Shown piece after piece: positions 1 through 13,682 of a stretch of DNA of 64,000 nucleotides. Origin of the DNA: Emydura subglobosa (lineage: Eukaryota > Chordata > Testudines > Chelidae); NCBI GenBank assembly GCA_007922225.1, contig ML680053.1, positions 17,178,282 through 17,242,281 on the forward strand, read 5' to 3'. The position numbers and the translations under genes were made by a program. Within the stretch, counting starts at the first letter, position 1. Each line of letters starts with the position of its first letter. The notes below the pieces were generated by a model. The model had not been told where the DNA came from and made no database searches. It saw only the letters and a list, made by a program, of their open reading frames with translations.

Positions 1-2810
1 GTGTAATTGTTATCCTTACTTTGCATATATTTAGTTTTTTGTATAAGTATCTAAAACCTTGGGCAGACACTTTTAAAAACAAATGTAAAATGAGTAATGA
101 ACTAATGGTGCAGTTCTCTACATTGCGTTTACCAAGCCCCAGCATTTCTGCTCTCAGTTACCTGGGTGCACCTCCTTTGTCTTTATTTCAGATTACAATG
201 GCTGCCAGGAGCCTAAATACCTTTGTGGATCTGGGCCCTAAATCACTTTTGAAAATGGGACATCACCTCCTAATTCACTTAGACACTTTTGAAATATTAT
301 TCATTATCTTCAAACTGAGACGATAGCAGTTCTCCCCTTTCTCTCTCTAGTCGGATGGTCCTCAGGGCCTGGTGCATTTTCTTCTGCATCATTGTCTGTG
401 GCATTTGGTCACATGACTGGATGCATCATATTAACCAAAGGCACTTGTGATCAGACATGCTCAGCCAGGCATCTCCTGACTATTTTATTTGCCTGCATCT
501 CAGAAACTGATGGGGCCATGGACCCTGTACTGAATTTGCAAGAACATTTTAATTCTCAATTTTAATGTGTCTTTATTTAATTTTAATTTGCCAAAGTAAT
601 CTGTACATCGACATGAACAGAAGCACAGTTACTTCTCAGATGCAGAACTCTGACAATGTTATTGAAGCTTATTACCAATATTTGTTTTACCATCAGAGGG
701 CTTTTGGATCTTGAGCATGAGTGAGGGTGGAAGATCTAGGAGAGATTTTTGGTTGGTTGGGTTTTTTTAAACCCTGGACAGTTTGGGGCAATGAGCCTAT
801 TCATGTGGTTAAAGTCAGGTACATCCTTAAGTAAGTTGATGAATCAGGACAATAAGGGCAGATTCTCAGAAATTAGGCCCAGATTCAGGAAAGCAATCCC
901 CTATGAGAAAAGCATTTAAGCATGTGCTTTAAGTGTTTTCCTGGCTGCAAACCTTTGCATGCACAGTCGTGTGTGCTTCAGTGTTATGTAGTTTAATTAC
1001 AGCCACATAAAACTCACAATCTTAGTGTACATTAATATCGATTTTTGCCCTGAATTTCTTATAACAATGAAAAAAATACTCTCCTGAACTAGTTCCATAG
1101 AAACATTTAGCAAGGGGGAGGGGCTGCAATACTGTCATTAAACTATCAGTTGAAGGAAAGGAATGGGAAAAGAGAGAGAGAAAGAGAGAGGAAATAGGAG
1201 GCAGAAAGGGAAATGTTAAATGGCAAGAGCAAGAATGGGGAAACATGGTTATAAGAAACATTGGGGAGATGAGGAGAACATGTGGAAACCATGTGTTCAG
1301 CATGTCCCTGTTAGTCTGTCTCTAGCTCACAAGAAAAACAACTTTACAAGGCAGTGTCAGGAGCATGAGAGATGGGAAAGGAGGGGGAGACCACAGGTGA
1401 AAGGCGGGTGAATGTGGATAAGGAAGGACAGCTAATTGAGGGGCGGAAGAGGAGTAGTCAACCGCTAGGGAGGGGGTTGAGGGTGGTTTTTGGTAGGGCA
1501 CTTTCTAATTTGTGCCAAAGGAATTATACTTTGATTGTGTGCTTGGAGATCAAGATACATACAGTACCTCTTGTGAGTAATGTATCTTACAGCAACGTTA
1601 TGGAGTATTTTTTGTAAATAGGCATTTAGCTATATGCATCATCCAAATGCATATTTATGAACTATGGGCCAAACAGAATAAACACACATCCAATATAGAG
1701 AGTTTTCAGTTGGAATGTTATTGACTTCACATGCCATCATGGCACTAATGAAGCAACTAGAATTTATCATGTATAGTAAATATACCCATTGAAGGTTTTA
1801 TATATGTGTGTATATATAGAAAAAATTTAAAGTACATGCTATTTACCCAACAGACTGGATTGACTTCCTCTGAGCTATTCTGGTCTACCCTGCAAATATG
1901 TGTGTTAAAAGTCCTTATGAAAAGTAGTTACTGTGTATGTGCAAAATAGACTTTTCAAAGCTAAATACCTCCGGTTACAATGTTGTTGGTTTTCTAACTA
2001 CCAGAAGTGACTGGACCATGTCACAGAGTAATTGGATGCCAAATTTTATTTTGCAACTCAAACCTGTTTTTCAACTATACTGGTGGGAAAAAAATGTGTG
2101 TTAATCAGTTAGTGCAAATTTCTGTTCTGAGTTACTCACATCCCTGCATCCGCACTGAAGTCAATCAGTCACATAGTACAACTTAGCACAGAGACTGTTT
2201 TGTACATTCATAACTTTTTAAAAGCTAAATAATTATTTTAAAGTCAACTTGCAAAAAGAAAAAGAAAAAAAAGAAAGTGTTCCCAGCTGCTGGCCATCAA
2301 ATGTCAGCTCAGTCTACAGAAATGTTCACAACTGAGTTCCAGCTCTTGAGAAAGAGAGCTTTTGGTGACATATTGACACGGCTTGAACTACAGCAGTCCA
2401 AGTAGAACTGCTATAATTATAAAGATTATATTTAATATTCTACTTGAAAATTAAGGTCCAAAACACCCTGACCCTCGTTCTCCTAAAAAGCTGGCCAAAA
2501 ACTATAGGGAGGGAATATCTAAAGAAAGAACTTGTGAACTTGTGAAAATGGATCACAAGGTCAGTTGCTGGAATCTACTGGGGGTTAAACAGTAAGAGGG
2601 AAAAGGGAAGGCATGAATATGAGGTTAAGATCAATTGGACTGTCAGTAAAAGTAGAAAGTGGTTTGAAAGAGAAAAAGTGTGTGAGGAACTGTGTTAAGA
2701 AAATATGTCAAACACCAAAAAAGATGCTACTTGTAATGATTCGTATTATTAAAATGCACAAAGACCTATATCAGGATTGGGGCCCACTGCGTTAGGTATT
2801 GAACAAACTC

Positions 2811-2924
2811 AGACCTAATCCTGCAAATGCTTATGTACATGTTTAATTTTACGCAAGAGTAGTCCTATTGACTTCAGTACGACTACCCAGGCATGTAAAG
2901 TTAAGTATTTGCACGATCAGGGCC
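2811..2924. mobile_element. Short palindromic MITE, family A
   Basis: Starts agacctaatcctgcaaatgc and ends gtatttgcacgatcagggcc, with inner arms 'agtagtcctattgacttcag' and 'tacgactaccc'. Other members are at 14615, 50980, 54389 and 55953; a fragment of the pattern is at about 876-950. Confidence 0.65.
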
Positions 2925-3077
2925 ATAGAGATTGACTGCCGCTGTCTTGAAGATCATATGATCTAAATATATCTATCTTAGAATGCCACAGAATCAAATC
3001 CTTTCATGGGCTTGAAATCAATACATTTCTCTGCAACCATCTCTGATTGTACACTAACATAATCAGCAGAGATATAG

Positions 3078-3145
3078 GGCTTGCCCCTTTATTAAAATGA
3101 ATGGGAGTTTTTCTATTGACTTGAATGGGATCAGGATCAAACACA
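3078..3145. mobile_element. Short palindromic MITE, family B
   Basis: Palindrome built around aatgggagtttttctattga between a degraded left arm and 'ggatcaggatca'. The family core is TCCCATTGAAGTCAATGG; further members are at 5094, 11938, 14728 and 43131. Confidence 0.5.
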
Positions 3146-3890
3146 CGTTCCCGAGAAAATCTCTCTAGCAATAGTATTTTACCTTGCGCCTCAAACACCT
3201 GCCAGTCTCTATGTAGTTGTGTACTTTCTCCCCTCTCCTTACAAGCAAATAGGACAGAGGCTTAGGGACCCTGGTCTTATAAGAATATTTATTGCACTAA
3301 AACACCTGTTGAAACGATTAAAGTGTCGAGTGGAATGGACAAAAAAGAAACTGGATGTCCAGGAGGCTGAAAGTAAGTGACATGTAGAAAATGTAGAGAG
3401 GGATATTGTTTAGTATTAATAGTGATGGGCATAAATACTTTACAATGCACTTTACAAACAGTAGCTAATTCATTTGTTATGTGGGACAAGAAATTCAACA
3501 TTATATTTGATGGGGAGCACCCAATTACTGTCAAGTCCCCCACAAACCTTATATTGTTATTGTTTTCTAATATTCTACTCTAATTTCCTACCCAGAATGC
3601 ATCAATGTCACATTTTCTGACATTAGGACACTATTCAAGGCACGTCAGTTTTATATCCCTGGCAATTAGATCACGTTGGTTAGTGGGATTCAAGGCTATG
3701 AGTTAAAAAACATAGAAGTTAGATCCTAAATTTTAAATAGATGAACGATTATCGAGGGTGCTGTATACCTGTCATCTCCCATTGAAGTATTGCAATGGGA
3801 GCTGCTGATTGTTAGTGCATTTAAAAACTGGGGCCAAGATTCTCAAATGCTCAGATACTACAGTGTTGAGAGCAGTAAAAGAACCTATCT

Positions 3891-3920
3891 AGAAAAGAAA
3901 AGAAAAGAAAAGAAAAGAAA
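3891..3920. repeat. (AAAAG)n microsatellite
   Basis: About six uninterrupted AAAAG units just left of the hAT-type element. Confidence 0.9.
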
Positions 3921-4003
3921 GTCAGGTGCTTAAAGTGAGGCTTCTAAAGTGTAGTGAGGCACCTAAATATGTTGTCTGATTTTTAAAAGTGATAAGCCTA
4001 AAT

Positions 4004-4600
4004 CAGTGGTTCTCAACCTTTTTTGGCTCGAGGGCCACAGATATCATTTTGACAAGCCTTGAAGTCTCCGCCAGCAGTCACCCTCTCCTCCTCCTCCCCC
4101 CACTGCAGCCAGACGGAAGGAATTCTCACTGATCTCCCGTCCCCCTGGCTGCAGCAGGGAAACCGCAAACATCCTGTAGCCCTGTGCGCTCCACCTGGGT
4201 CCCTAGGCAGTGGCTCCCTTCTGCAGCCAGGGAATGGGAGATCAATGCTTCCTTACCTTCGGCTCCAGCACAGACCTCAGCGCCTAGGAACACAGGCAGA
4301 ACGCTTTGCTCTCTGCTGGAGCCGGGGAAGGGGAGGCCTGATCTCCTCTCCCTCTGGCTCCAGCGGGAGCCCAGAGCCTATGGACACATGTGGAGCGCTT
4401 TGCCCTGCTCCCTGCTACATCTAGGAGGAGGGGAGTGCTGATCTCCCATCCCCTTGGCTGCAGCAGGGAAACTGCAGGTGTCCTGTAGCCCCCTGCGCTC
4501 CCCCTGGGTCCTTAGGCAGTGGCTCCCTTCTGTAGCCAGTGGGAGGAGAGTGGAGAGCCACTCTGAAAGTGGCCCATGGGCCACAGGTTGGGAACCACTG
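4004..4600. mobile_element. Non-autonomous hAT-type DNA transposon, 597 bp, 8-bp TSD
   Basis: Termini CAGTGGTTCTCAACC and GGTTGGGAACCACTG form a near-perfect 15-bp inverted repeat. The flanks are GCCTAAAT (3996-4003) and GCCTAAAC (4601-4608), an 8-bp target duplication with one mismatch, diagnostic of the hAT superfamily. The GC-rich interior holds two copies of a 104-bp segment (4129-4232 and 4438-4541) starting ctgatctccc. It has no transposase; frames of up to 121 codons inside are not genes. Confidence 0.9.
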
Positions 4601-5093
4601 GCCTAAACTGAACAACCTTTATGGCTCTTTTGCCAAATGCCATTGCAGTGACATGTCTGAAATCTGTTGGACTGGCTGGACAGAAAACAACTGCTGCCTT
4701 CAACAAGGTCTTTTCCTTCACAGCTAATTATTCTAACAAGAAAGCAAAAAAAAAAAAAAAAAATTATCACAAGCAGAAAAATCACGGAAAACTCCCCCAG
4801 TTTGGGATTCAGCTCAGTGCATTAGTGTGAAGCTCTGAATTTGCAAAGACATTCTCCCCACCCCATTTAACATGCATCAACTAAACTATGCAAGGTGGGG
4901 TGAGCCGAGCTGGATTTAACCCCTTAGTCACTTACACTAGGTATTGCTTCCGCACCCTGTCTAATATAATAATTTTCCCACCCTATATTTATCTCCCCTT
5001 TTGCACTTTCAAACTAAGTCGAACACGATCGTGGGAATGGAGCAAATTGTGGCACTGCTGACACGCAGCACGGTCTTGTTTGCTTTGAAAGCT

Positions 5094-5162
5094 CCTCATC
5101 CAGAGCCCACTGAAGCGGATAGAAAGACTCTTTTTGACTTCAGTGGGTGCTGGACCAGGTCC
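5094..5162. mobile_element. Short palindromic MITE, family B
   Basis: 'tccagagcccactgaagcgg' pairs with 'gacttcagtgggtgctgga' across a central 'aaagactctttt'. This is the same inverted architecture as the 14728 copy. Confidence 0.55.
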
Positions 5163-6103
5163 CAAGAGCACACTGTCCAATGCAATGCAGCAGTCAAACA
5201 CAACTTTATTGGAACTGACAAGCATCCTTCTGTAGCCAGCACAAAACATGCCCATTTCAAAGATATTTTCAAATGAGGGTTATTGTTCTTGAATAATTTA
5301 TATTCTGGAGACCTGCAGAAATTAACAGTATACGCTTAACATGGTGATAGTTATTCAGCACTGCGTTCAGTAAACCCACTTCTTTACTGCTGTTACCATG
5401 ACTATAAGAAAGTGATTCTACTATTGTTTACGCCTGATAAGTGATTAGCACTCTAACCAGAGTTTTGCCTCCAGTCACATTTCCGAAGAAAGAAACCATG
5501 ATGCAATTAACTTTCTGTTCAAGACAATCCAATTCTAAGGCTTCTTCTGAAGCACTGCATAGCGAAGAATGAAAATAAATACAAATCACAAGTGTCTCCT
5601 TACTGTTGATTGTTTACTTTCTGCATGTTTTATTAGTAGGCTGGGTTAACTCCATGAAAAATAACTGTTGTAACATGCTTCCAAGCAAAGAATAATTTAT
5701 GGCAAAAGCACTAGTGTGAGATATTCAACAGTCATGAGTATCCCTATAGTAGCAAAGCGGTGTGCAAACAATGGAAGGAAACAAGACTGGAAAAGATTTC
5801 AGTTTGAAAACTCCAAGAGATTACAAAGAACAGTATTTTTTTAATTATGCAGAATACCTTGCCAGTGTCCTATAATGAGATTAGCATGTAACCAACCAAA
5901 ACATCAGTTAGATCTGAATCCCTGTCTCCTACATTGCTGAAAGATCCCGTATAATAGAATAAACCCCTTACGGCCTCTTTTGTTCAATGATACGCCGGTG
6001 ATCAATAGTTACCAAAACTAAAAATTGACTCTGAAGCTTTTGCAAAGTCTTCCTTACATTCCCTACAGACCTATAGTTCACGGCACACAAAACAAACAGT
6101 GAA

Positions 6104-6345
6104 CGGGACCTAGACCGGGTGTCAAGAAATCAGGGCTCTATTCCCAACTGTCCTCTGTCTGACCACAAGCAAGGCACTTCACTCCTTTATGCTTCTGTTT
6201 CTCCTCCACAATGTGTCTATCTTTTCTTTTTAGACTCTGAGATCTTCCGAGCAGGGAATGTCTCTAACTATGTTTGTACAGTGCCTGGCACAACGGGGCT
6301 TCAAATTTGGTTGGGACATCTAGCCAGTAATAAATAAAATAATAA
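6104..6345 (+). mobile_element. tRNA/MIR-like SINE
   Basis: Contains a degraded tRNA-derived head (gtcaagaaatcagggctcta), a central ctctgtctgaccacaagcaa, and the 3' part tttgtacagtgcctggcaca followed by an AT-rich tail of taataaa units. The same 3' motif recurs in the SINE at 18482. Confidence 0.7.
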
Positions 6346-7604
6346 TTACAACAACAATATTGGCCGAGATTCCATATGAAGGCATGCAGCATGTCAGCAT
6401 GTTTTGTGACAAGAGAGAGAAGACAGTACAAGCCCTCTCTAATTTGATGGTGCAGGAGTTTACTAATTTCTTGCAAACGGCAGTGGGATTTCTGATTTTC
6501 AGCAAGTATACATTTTTTCGTTTCCACAGCAGGCAGACTGCATTGCCAGTAATCCCACTGAGCTTTCTCACTGAGCATTTCCATTTGTCCCAGCTCTTCC
6601 ATGCCAGTACCTCATCTATGCCAGTTTCCTCAACACATTGCCCCAGCCTGGATCCAAAGCTCAGGAGCTGACCCGACAAGAGGGATGCAAGTACAAAGAC
6701 CCAAGGCCACAGGCGTAGGAGTGGGTGAGCTCAATAAAAATGGAACCATCCCAGGCCATCCATCGAAGTTCTTCCAGTGATTTTTGTGGATTTGAAAAAT
6801 CTATTTCTCAAATAAATAATTCTTTTTTAAAATGTTTTATTGTTCATTGTTTACTTTTCAGATAATTTTTCCAAATCCGGCTGCCCAGGGGCCACTGCCA
6901 TGAATCTGCCCGTGCTGTTACCAGAGTGGAATGATGCAGCTTAACAGCCAACACACTGATGCCAGCTGCCGCTGGGCGGCGCTCCTGTTGCCTATCCAAA
7001 CAGCAACTGACTTGGATGTGCTCACCATTCCATTCCCACTGTCTATCACTAGTTAGCACAAGTGCTGAACACCACCACTGCGCAGAGGCAGCCAGCTTGG
7101 GTAAGAAAATAATCAGAGGCAAAACAGCAGGCAAGACGATAAACATGCAACAAAATACACACAATATAAACAATTATAAATGAAAGGCTTTAAGATGAAA
7201 ATGCCCCCTCTCTAAAAAGGATGGGGAATTACAGCCAATTCTTACCATTTTATTGCTAGTCTTGCAATATTTGATGCCTTACAAAAAGCCTCAGCTCCTG
7301 GAGTCATGGGAGCATGTGAAACTCTCAGCTGTCTTTTTTTTTTTTTTTTTAAGTACGTTTACAACCCTCATGGCCATGGAGAAAAGTTCAAAAATGTGAC
7401 CTGAGTGCACCATGATGGCTCAGAAAAACAGAAGGCAAGTAAAAAGAAGCCAAATTTTGTTATTTAGAAAAAAATCCCATGATTTTTACACCAATCTCAT
7501 GATTTTGGGAGCCTGACTTATGATAGTTGAACATTTGGGGTTGATGAAACAAAATACAGCAAGACTGTAATAATAAAAATACCAAGCTCCTCTATAGCAC
7601 TTAT

Positions 7605-7790
7605 CATTAATAGATCTCAAAGCACTTTACAAGAAAGGTCAGTGTCATTAGCCTCATTTTACAGATGGGGAAACTGAAGCAAAGAAAACAGACATGACTT
7701 ATCCAAGTGTGGTCTGGTGGACAGAGCTCTAGACTGGGAGTCAAGTGAAGCAGTTTTTTGCCCCAGCTCTACGTCTACAAGCACCTTTGG
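7605..7790. mobile_element. SINE remnants, antisense MIR-like piece plus sense head
   Basis: The segment ttttacagatggggaaactg is the reverse complement of the conserved MIR-type core. It is followed by a plus-strand SINE head, gtggacagagctctagactg and ggagtcaa. Two fragments in opposite orientation abut at about 7705. Confidence 0.6.
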
Positions 7791-9641
7791 TTGGGAACTA
7801 TTTGCATTTTGTGTTTTGCATAGTGTTGGCACTTAAATAATAATTATTATTAATACTTTGAAAGAACTTTTACACGGCAAATCCGCCTGCCAACTCTTCA
7901 GTGGCAAATGGGAAGCCTTCCTCTGGCAACTGAGAGGACATAAATCACCAGTATATGCTTTCATTTAAAATAAAATCCAGTTTTTATTGTTGCTAAGTTG
8001 CAAAAGTGATCCAAATATCAACTGGTACAATGTGGTTATTCTGAGTCTGCAGCTAATATTGATGCCTCATTCACTGGTCAGAACTCTTCTAAGCTGCAGC
8101 ACAGCGAAATGGGTAAGACCCCAGTCATTTCACTGCTCCTAATCTGAACTCTGTGGAAAGCAATGAGCTGTGAAGAATCATGTCAGCTTCATCCTGCTGC
8201 TGTTGGCAAAACTATGAGAGGCAACCACTAAGGAGTGGGACTCAAAATTTGGAGACTGGAGAGAGGCAGAAGATCCAAGATCTCATTCCCTTCTCCCTCT
8301 TCGCAGACGCCACAAGGCTGGGAGATGGATAGAGACTCATGAGCTCTGGGTAAATGTAATGTGCTCTACTGAAATTACTGTTAAAAACCTATAGTACTGA
8401 ACAGAGGTTTATTTAAACGTCCTATAGAAATCTATAGCACTTAACTGGCCTTCTATAGCACTTAACTGACCTTCCTATATGCCTTTGGCTAGTTGGTTTA
8501 GTCCTCTGGCTAGTAGATGTCTAGCAAATTTTTCAAGTCCTGATCTCTTGTAAACTCAACTTTAGGCCATGTACACCTTTTTTTGCACTTATGCAGGCAG
8601 CCTTCCTTCAGGGTGGGTGGGGGGAATCGTAAGGTTGTTAAAAAAAATAATAAAACCAAGTTAAGTCAAGGTTTCAGCAGCTCATGTGACCCAGAAGCAC
8701 TGTCACCCTTTCAAGAGTTCAGACTTCCCCAGAGAGAGATTTACATTTTTGCTGGAGTCACACTTCTCAGCACAGAGGAAATAGAAAACTTTACCATTCT
8801 CCTCTGCTTGGCTACCACAAACCAGGGATCTGAAAATGAGTAAAAGGACATGTGTAAACCGTATTGTGAAATACAGAGTCAGGGCCAATGGAGGCTAACT
8901 AGCCAATTATTTTGGTTTGGATGATTCGTCAGGTTCAGTCACACGGGCAATCTGTTTTGCTGCTTGGTAGCTACAGAAGCCCTGCAGGTGAAAACTGCAA
9001 GTTAAACTACTGAAAAATGGGAGAAATTCCATGAAAGTTACCCAGTGATATAAAGGTTTCAAAGAAGGAGGTGCTGTGGCTGGGAAACTAGAACTGAACA
9101 AGCCGTGCCAAGCTTCTTAGTAGGCAATTAGCAAGTGTAACTTATTCAACTTTGAATTAAAATACTCTTTATATGGCTTCCAGGGATTCCTCTACATTTT
9201 TGTTCAGAGAATGGTTGCACAAGCAAAACAGATTAAGACTAAAGGGCACCCGGATCCAATATAACCTAATGAGTATCTGCGGGCCAAAGGGCTCTCAACA
9301 GTGATTCAGAGCCCCTTCTACCTACAAAGTGATCAGAGTTCATGCATTTCGATCTGATTCAGATACATAAACTTTCTTGATCAGCACTCAGCTGCAACAC
9401 GCAGCAGAAACACATGGAACAGACAAAGAAAGTAGAGCCTTCTTGAATCCAGACTTTGTGGTTTAAAGACCTCCCCCTTCCACTTGTATCAATGGATCCT
9501 GCCTTCATCCCCGCTCCTGTGCAGAGAATTGCACCACCACTTAGCTCTTGTACACTAGTGATCTTTACAGTACTGGTACTTTACACTTACATTCCACTTT
9601 TCATCTCAATAAGCTTTAAAAGTGACATACATCCAGAATCA

Positions 9642-9898
9642 AGGCTTGTCTACATTTAACATGCTACAGTGGCGCTTCAGTGTAGACGCTACCTATGCCA
9701 ACAGGAGCGATTCCCCCGTCAGCGCAGTTAATCTCCCTCCCCAAAAGGCAGTAGCTAGGTCGAATTCTTCTGTCGACTTTGTGCAGTCTATACCGGAGGT
9801 GAGGTCAGTATAGCTACAGCTCTTGGGGGGAGAGGGGGATTTTTCACACCCCGAGAGACGTAGCTATATCGGTGTAAAATTCTAATGTAGACCAGGCC
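9642..9898. mobile_element. GTCTACA-type MITE, 257 bp
   Basis: Terminal inverted repeats AGGCTTGTCTACATTTA and TAATGTAGACCAGGCCT. The interior also folds (gtagacgctacctatgcc against the right half, ggtgtaaaattc). No protein is encoded. A target duplication is not certain; TCA flanks both ends. Confidence 0.8.
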
Positions 9899-10176
9899 TC
9901 AGTGAAGTGCAACCACTTCTGCAGGGTGGAGACAGTCAACTAACTCTAGTTCACAATAAGTAGCACAGAGGTGGCAGAGAGGGGAAAACTTGGGGCCGAG
10001 GATACCAGGTTGAAGATCCTACTCTTACAGAAAGTGCCAGAAGGTCTTTAATAAGCAAATCAAATCTCAATATGTAAAGGGTGAATCCACCCTGAAGAGT
10101 GACTTTCAAACAGGCATTGGCACGGTGAGGGCTCAATGTTTACTGTCTTTCAGTGATTTCCAGAATAACCACCTGT

Positions 10177-10385
10177 AATAAAAATTCTACAAGCCAAATT
10201 AGGCTCTCCATGGCACCTGTGCTATCCCATTACCTTCAGATTACGCCCTCAGCGACACTGGGCAAACCCATTGCCTTCAATAGGCTCGCACAGGTGTGAC
10301 TCTTTGGAACTTAGTGAACGCGAAGGAATAGAATCCAGCTCCCTCTCTCTTAGCTGTGTTGCCTCTATAGGGCTGCAAACTAGGC
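10177..10385. repeat. Dispersed repeat, copy 1 (pair with 23627-23830)
   Basis: Begins aataaaaattctacaagcca and includes ttcagattacgcc and ggaatagaatccagctccct. The same order of motifs occurs at 23627. I do not recognise the family. Confidence 0.6.
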
Positions 10386-11330
10386 AACGCTTTTCTCTTT
10401 TTCTTTTTTTATTCACTTACATGAGCAGACAGGACGCACACAGGGAGAAGGCACGTGGAGCAAGATGCCATTTCCACTCAGTCGTTTTTCAAAGTAAAGA
10501 AAATAACAACAATAAAAAAATCCACATGCTGTTTTCCCCTGCGGGGAGGAAGTGTGAATGAGGAAAGAATCACACATCACAGGTTATTGTCTCATCACTT
10601 AGTGCACTTGTGGAAAGGAGCTCAGATACCACAATGAAGGTCAACCTATAAGAACCTGAACAGAATAGTCATGCCTTTGAAAGGAAATCCCTACAAGCCC
10701 CAGTGCATGGTACGCAATCTACACTGGAAAAATAAAGAGATGAATCAGCCCTGCTTGGATTAGAACCTGCAGTTCTAGAGTCTAGGTATTACAAATCTAA
10801 TGTTCAGACTAATGGAAAATGCCTTCCAGCACATAACTGTAACAGACATGTAATTAAAACCAGAATAGTCCGGCTATTACAGTTTGCGCTGTGAAGAGTA
10901 ACCAAAAAAGGTCAGTTCTTTAGGAAAAGGTGGCTGTACTCAGACAGTAAAATAAGGTCTCCTAACACTCCTCTAGAGAGATTTGTCGCTCTGTCAGATA
11001 CAGGCACATGGGTCCAGCCAACAAGTCCAGTCTTTATTCTCCAGTCAGAAAAAAAACGCTGACAAAAATGCTTTACTAGGGGAAAAAAGAACTTACCTTT
11101 TAAACTGACAACTGGAAACTGACTAGTATCAAATCCAAAACCCAGCACAGTTGTACCAATTCTTTAAATTGTTTTACACCTTCAAGCTAACAATTAATGT
11201 TTCAAACTTTATGGGGTGTCAAATATTGACTTTTGTGTACCAGCTACCTGATATCCCTAACCATGGTAGATTTTGGATCATGTAATTGACAGTATATGCT
11301 TATGCCCAGTCTTTCACTAAGACCTCATTG

Positions 11331-11872
11331 GGTATGTCTACACTGCAATGTAAGACCAGTGATAGAATTCGCCTTGGCAGATTCTGGGTTTGTTAATCTA
11401 GGGCTTGAGCGTCTACATTCATTTGTAACCCCAGATGAGAAACTGTTAAACCCTGGGTCCAAACCTGGGGCTCCGGTGTCTATACTGCATTATGTGGCCT
11501 GAGTCTGACCACTCATATCCAAGACTTCCTGTTGTCCTCCCAAAATGTGGCTGCTCTAGTTCTTTGTTCATGGTGGGAAAACTTGACTCTCCACCAAACT
11601 TAACTGTCTAGAGGACAAAGAAAAACAGCCTGTGGGATTGTGGGATACTTTTGGCAGACTCCTAGAGCACAAGTCCAGTGGGACTACGTCTACACTGCAA
11701 AGCAGTAGGGCTTGAACCCTGGGTCCCAGATTGACTCAGGTTTGGACCTTCCACCCTGATGAGATCTTGGAACTTTGGATCCAATCCCGGGGTTAGCGAG
11801 ATTTGTATGTAGACAGAAGGGGGGTTGGGTTTGAGTTCAAACCCTGGGCTTACACTGCAGTGTAGACATACC
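11331..11872. mobile_element. GTCTACAC-type MITE, 542 bp
   Basis: Left end GGTATGTCTACACTGCAATG and right end CACTGCAGTGTAGACATACC are a 20-bp inverted repeat with one mismatch, extending further inward. Both flanks carry ATTG (11327-11330 and 11873-11876), a likely target duplication. A second internal gtctacactgc at about 11690 suggests a composite of two related units. Confidence 0.85.
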
Positions 11873-11937
11873 ATTGTTGCATTTATGAAACCTGACCTAA
11901 TGCACCCAGAGTTAATTCATCTTTATTCACCAAAGAC

Positions 11938-12006
11938 CAGCACCTGCTCCCACTGAAGTCAAGAGGAGTTTTGCCACTGACTTGGACGGCACCAGAATTT
12001 GGCCCC
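11938..12006. mobile_element. Short palindromic MITE, family B
   Basis: 'cacctgctcccactgaagtc' faces 'ccactgacttggacggcacc' around ggagttttg, as in the 14728 copy. Confidence 0.5.
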
Positions 12007-12158
12007 AAATTCACTTGTAACAACTTCTAATGGGATCTATAAACAAATGAAATGACCCAGCATTCTTCAGCAGATAAACCATAGCTCTAGACCCTGGCTC
12101 ATACAGGCAGAAGTGCTATGCTGCAGCCTGAGTACCCAAAAGGAGTTATGCCTGTCTC

Positions 12159-12460
12159 AGGCCTTGTCTACATTGAGGGTAACTACAGAGTAGCTATATC
12201 TATGTAAGTCCACCCTTGCAAACACCCAGTGATTTGCACCAGTGCAGCTTCTCAGTTCGTGTGGGTGCAGTGTGTTTACACTAGGTGGTTGAATCAGTGG
12301 AAGAAGTCCTCTCTGCAGATAATGCCTTAGCTAGAGCTCCTTTGGGAGTTCATGGGAACGCACCCCACAGCAGTAGCTCTACTGCCCTTGGAGAAGGCGA
12401 GGAGGGTATTCGCTATCATCACCTGTCACATTCTGATGTGCAAGGAAGAGGGGTCAGAGG
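12159..12460. mobile_element. GTCTACA-type MITE, one end only
   Basis: The left terminus AGGCCTTGTCTACATT is present and followed by the family-like gtaactacagagtagctata. No matching right terminus is found before 12500, so it is truncated or diverged. Confidence 0.5.
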
Positions 12461-13682
12461 GCCAGGACCTCACCCTTTCAAGCAGTGAGCACCCTCTTGA
12501 AGACTAATGGGGAGCAGAGCTTGTTCTCCTCAGCCATGCTATCGCTGGATCCCATGCAGGGCCCAGTTATTCTCTGGCTCATAATTTTGCCCTGTATTTT
12601 GAGAGCACAAGAATGGAATAGAGTAATTCAGTATACTGCTTGGGTTGTGCTATTTGACTATTTGAATTTTACATTTCCATATCCTGTAGGGGGGTTTAAA
12701 TACCTGAGATAGTGTTCTAAGGAACAATTGTTAAGGAGAACAAATACTTCTGTTATGCATAAGAGCGATTTAGAACTGGTGATTTTCTGTGTCCCTTAAT
12801 TAGCTAGTCCTCCCAAAGAAGCAAATGAATGGAAAAGAATGCTTGTGTAGTGTGTCAGACGCAAAGACGGAGAATTAGTAATGTGCACTGATACCCCTAA
12901 AACAATGCTGCTTCATGAGCCAGCACTTCTGCAGAGCCACAATTTGGTTTGGGCATTCAAACATATCAGGGCACGACATTAGTAGGATCAAAAACCCCTC
13001 GAAATGCAGGTTGACAAAAACTAGTGTGACCGTTTCAACTCGTCTCTTCTCATGGGCACAAACCTCCACCCTGGAGGTAATTTTGAGCTGGTTAGGAGCA
13101 TAAGAAATAGAAACTAAGTAGAGCATCTTACAGCGAAAAGCATGCTGACAACCTTTAACACTTTTCGGCAAACAAGGACAGTCTTCTTCACTCAAAAGAA
13201 GAAAATCAAAGCATTTTCTTGAGAGTTGTTTTGTTTGTATTTGTAGCAATTTTCAACAGCTGCCTCCAGTTATTTCATAATAATCGTCGCCACTAGTTAA
13301 AAGCCACAGCAGCCTGCTCTCTGAAGAAAGTGAGGTTTTTGAAAAGTGCATGGGCAAGCTAAAGCCTTTTTTCATTTTCAAGATAAATGCAAAGCCTTTG
13401 ATTAACACGCACTGAAAAAATAAGATAATGGCTTACTTGATTGTGATGGGAAATACAGAGATTTAATCTGAAGACTGAATCAGGTCTGAGTGTCTAAACT
13501 CTCTTTGGACATAATGTTATCACATTAATGCTTACATCATTGCCCTCAGTATGATGCTGAATAACATGACTCCAAATATAGATCCACAGATTGCTGTGAA
13601 TACCAGTGTAACATGAGAGAAACAACAATGCTGGTCCCATTTTAGAATAAATTAAGCATTAAGAAATGTTAGTGTATGTGTT

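Noticed and set aside
4059..4441. 121- and 85-codon frames
   Set aside because: Entirely inside the non-autonomous hAT element with its internal repeat; no transposase motifs.
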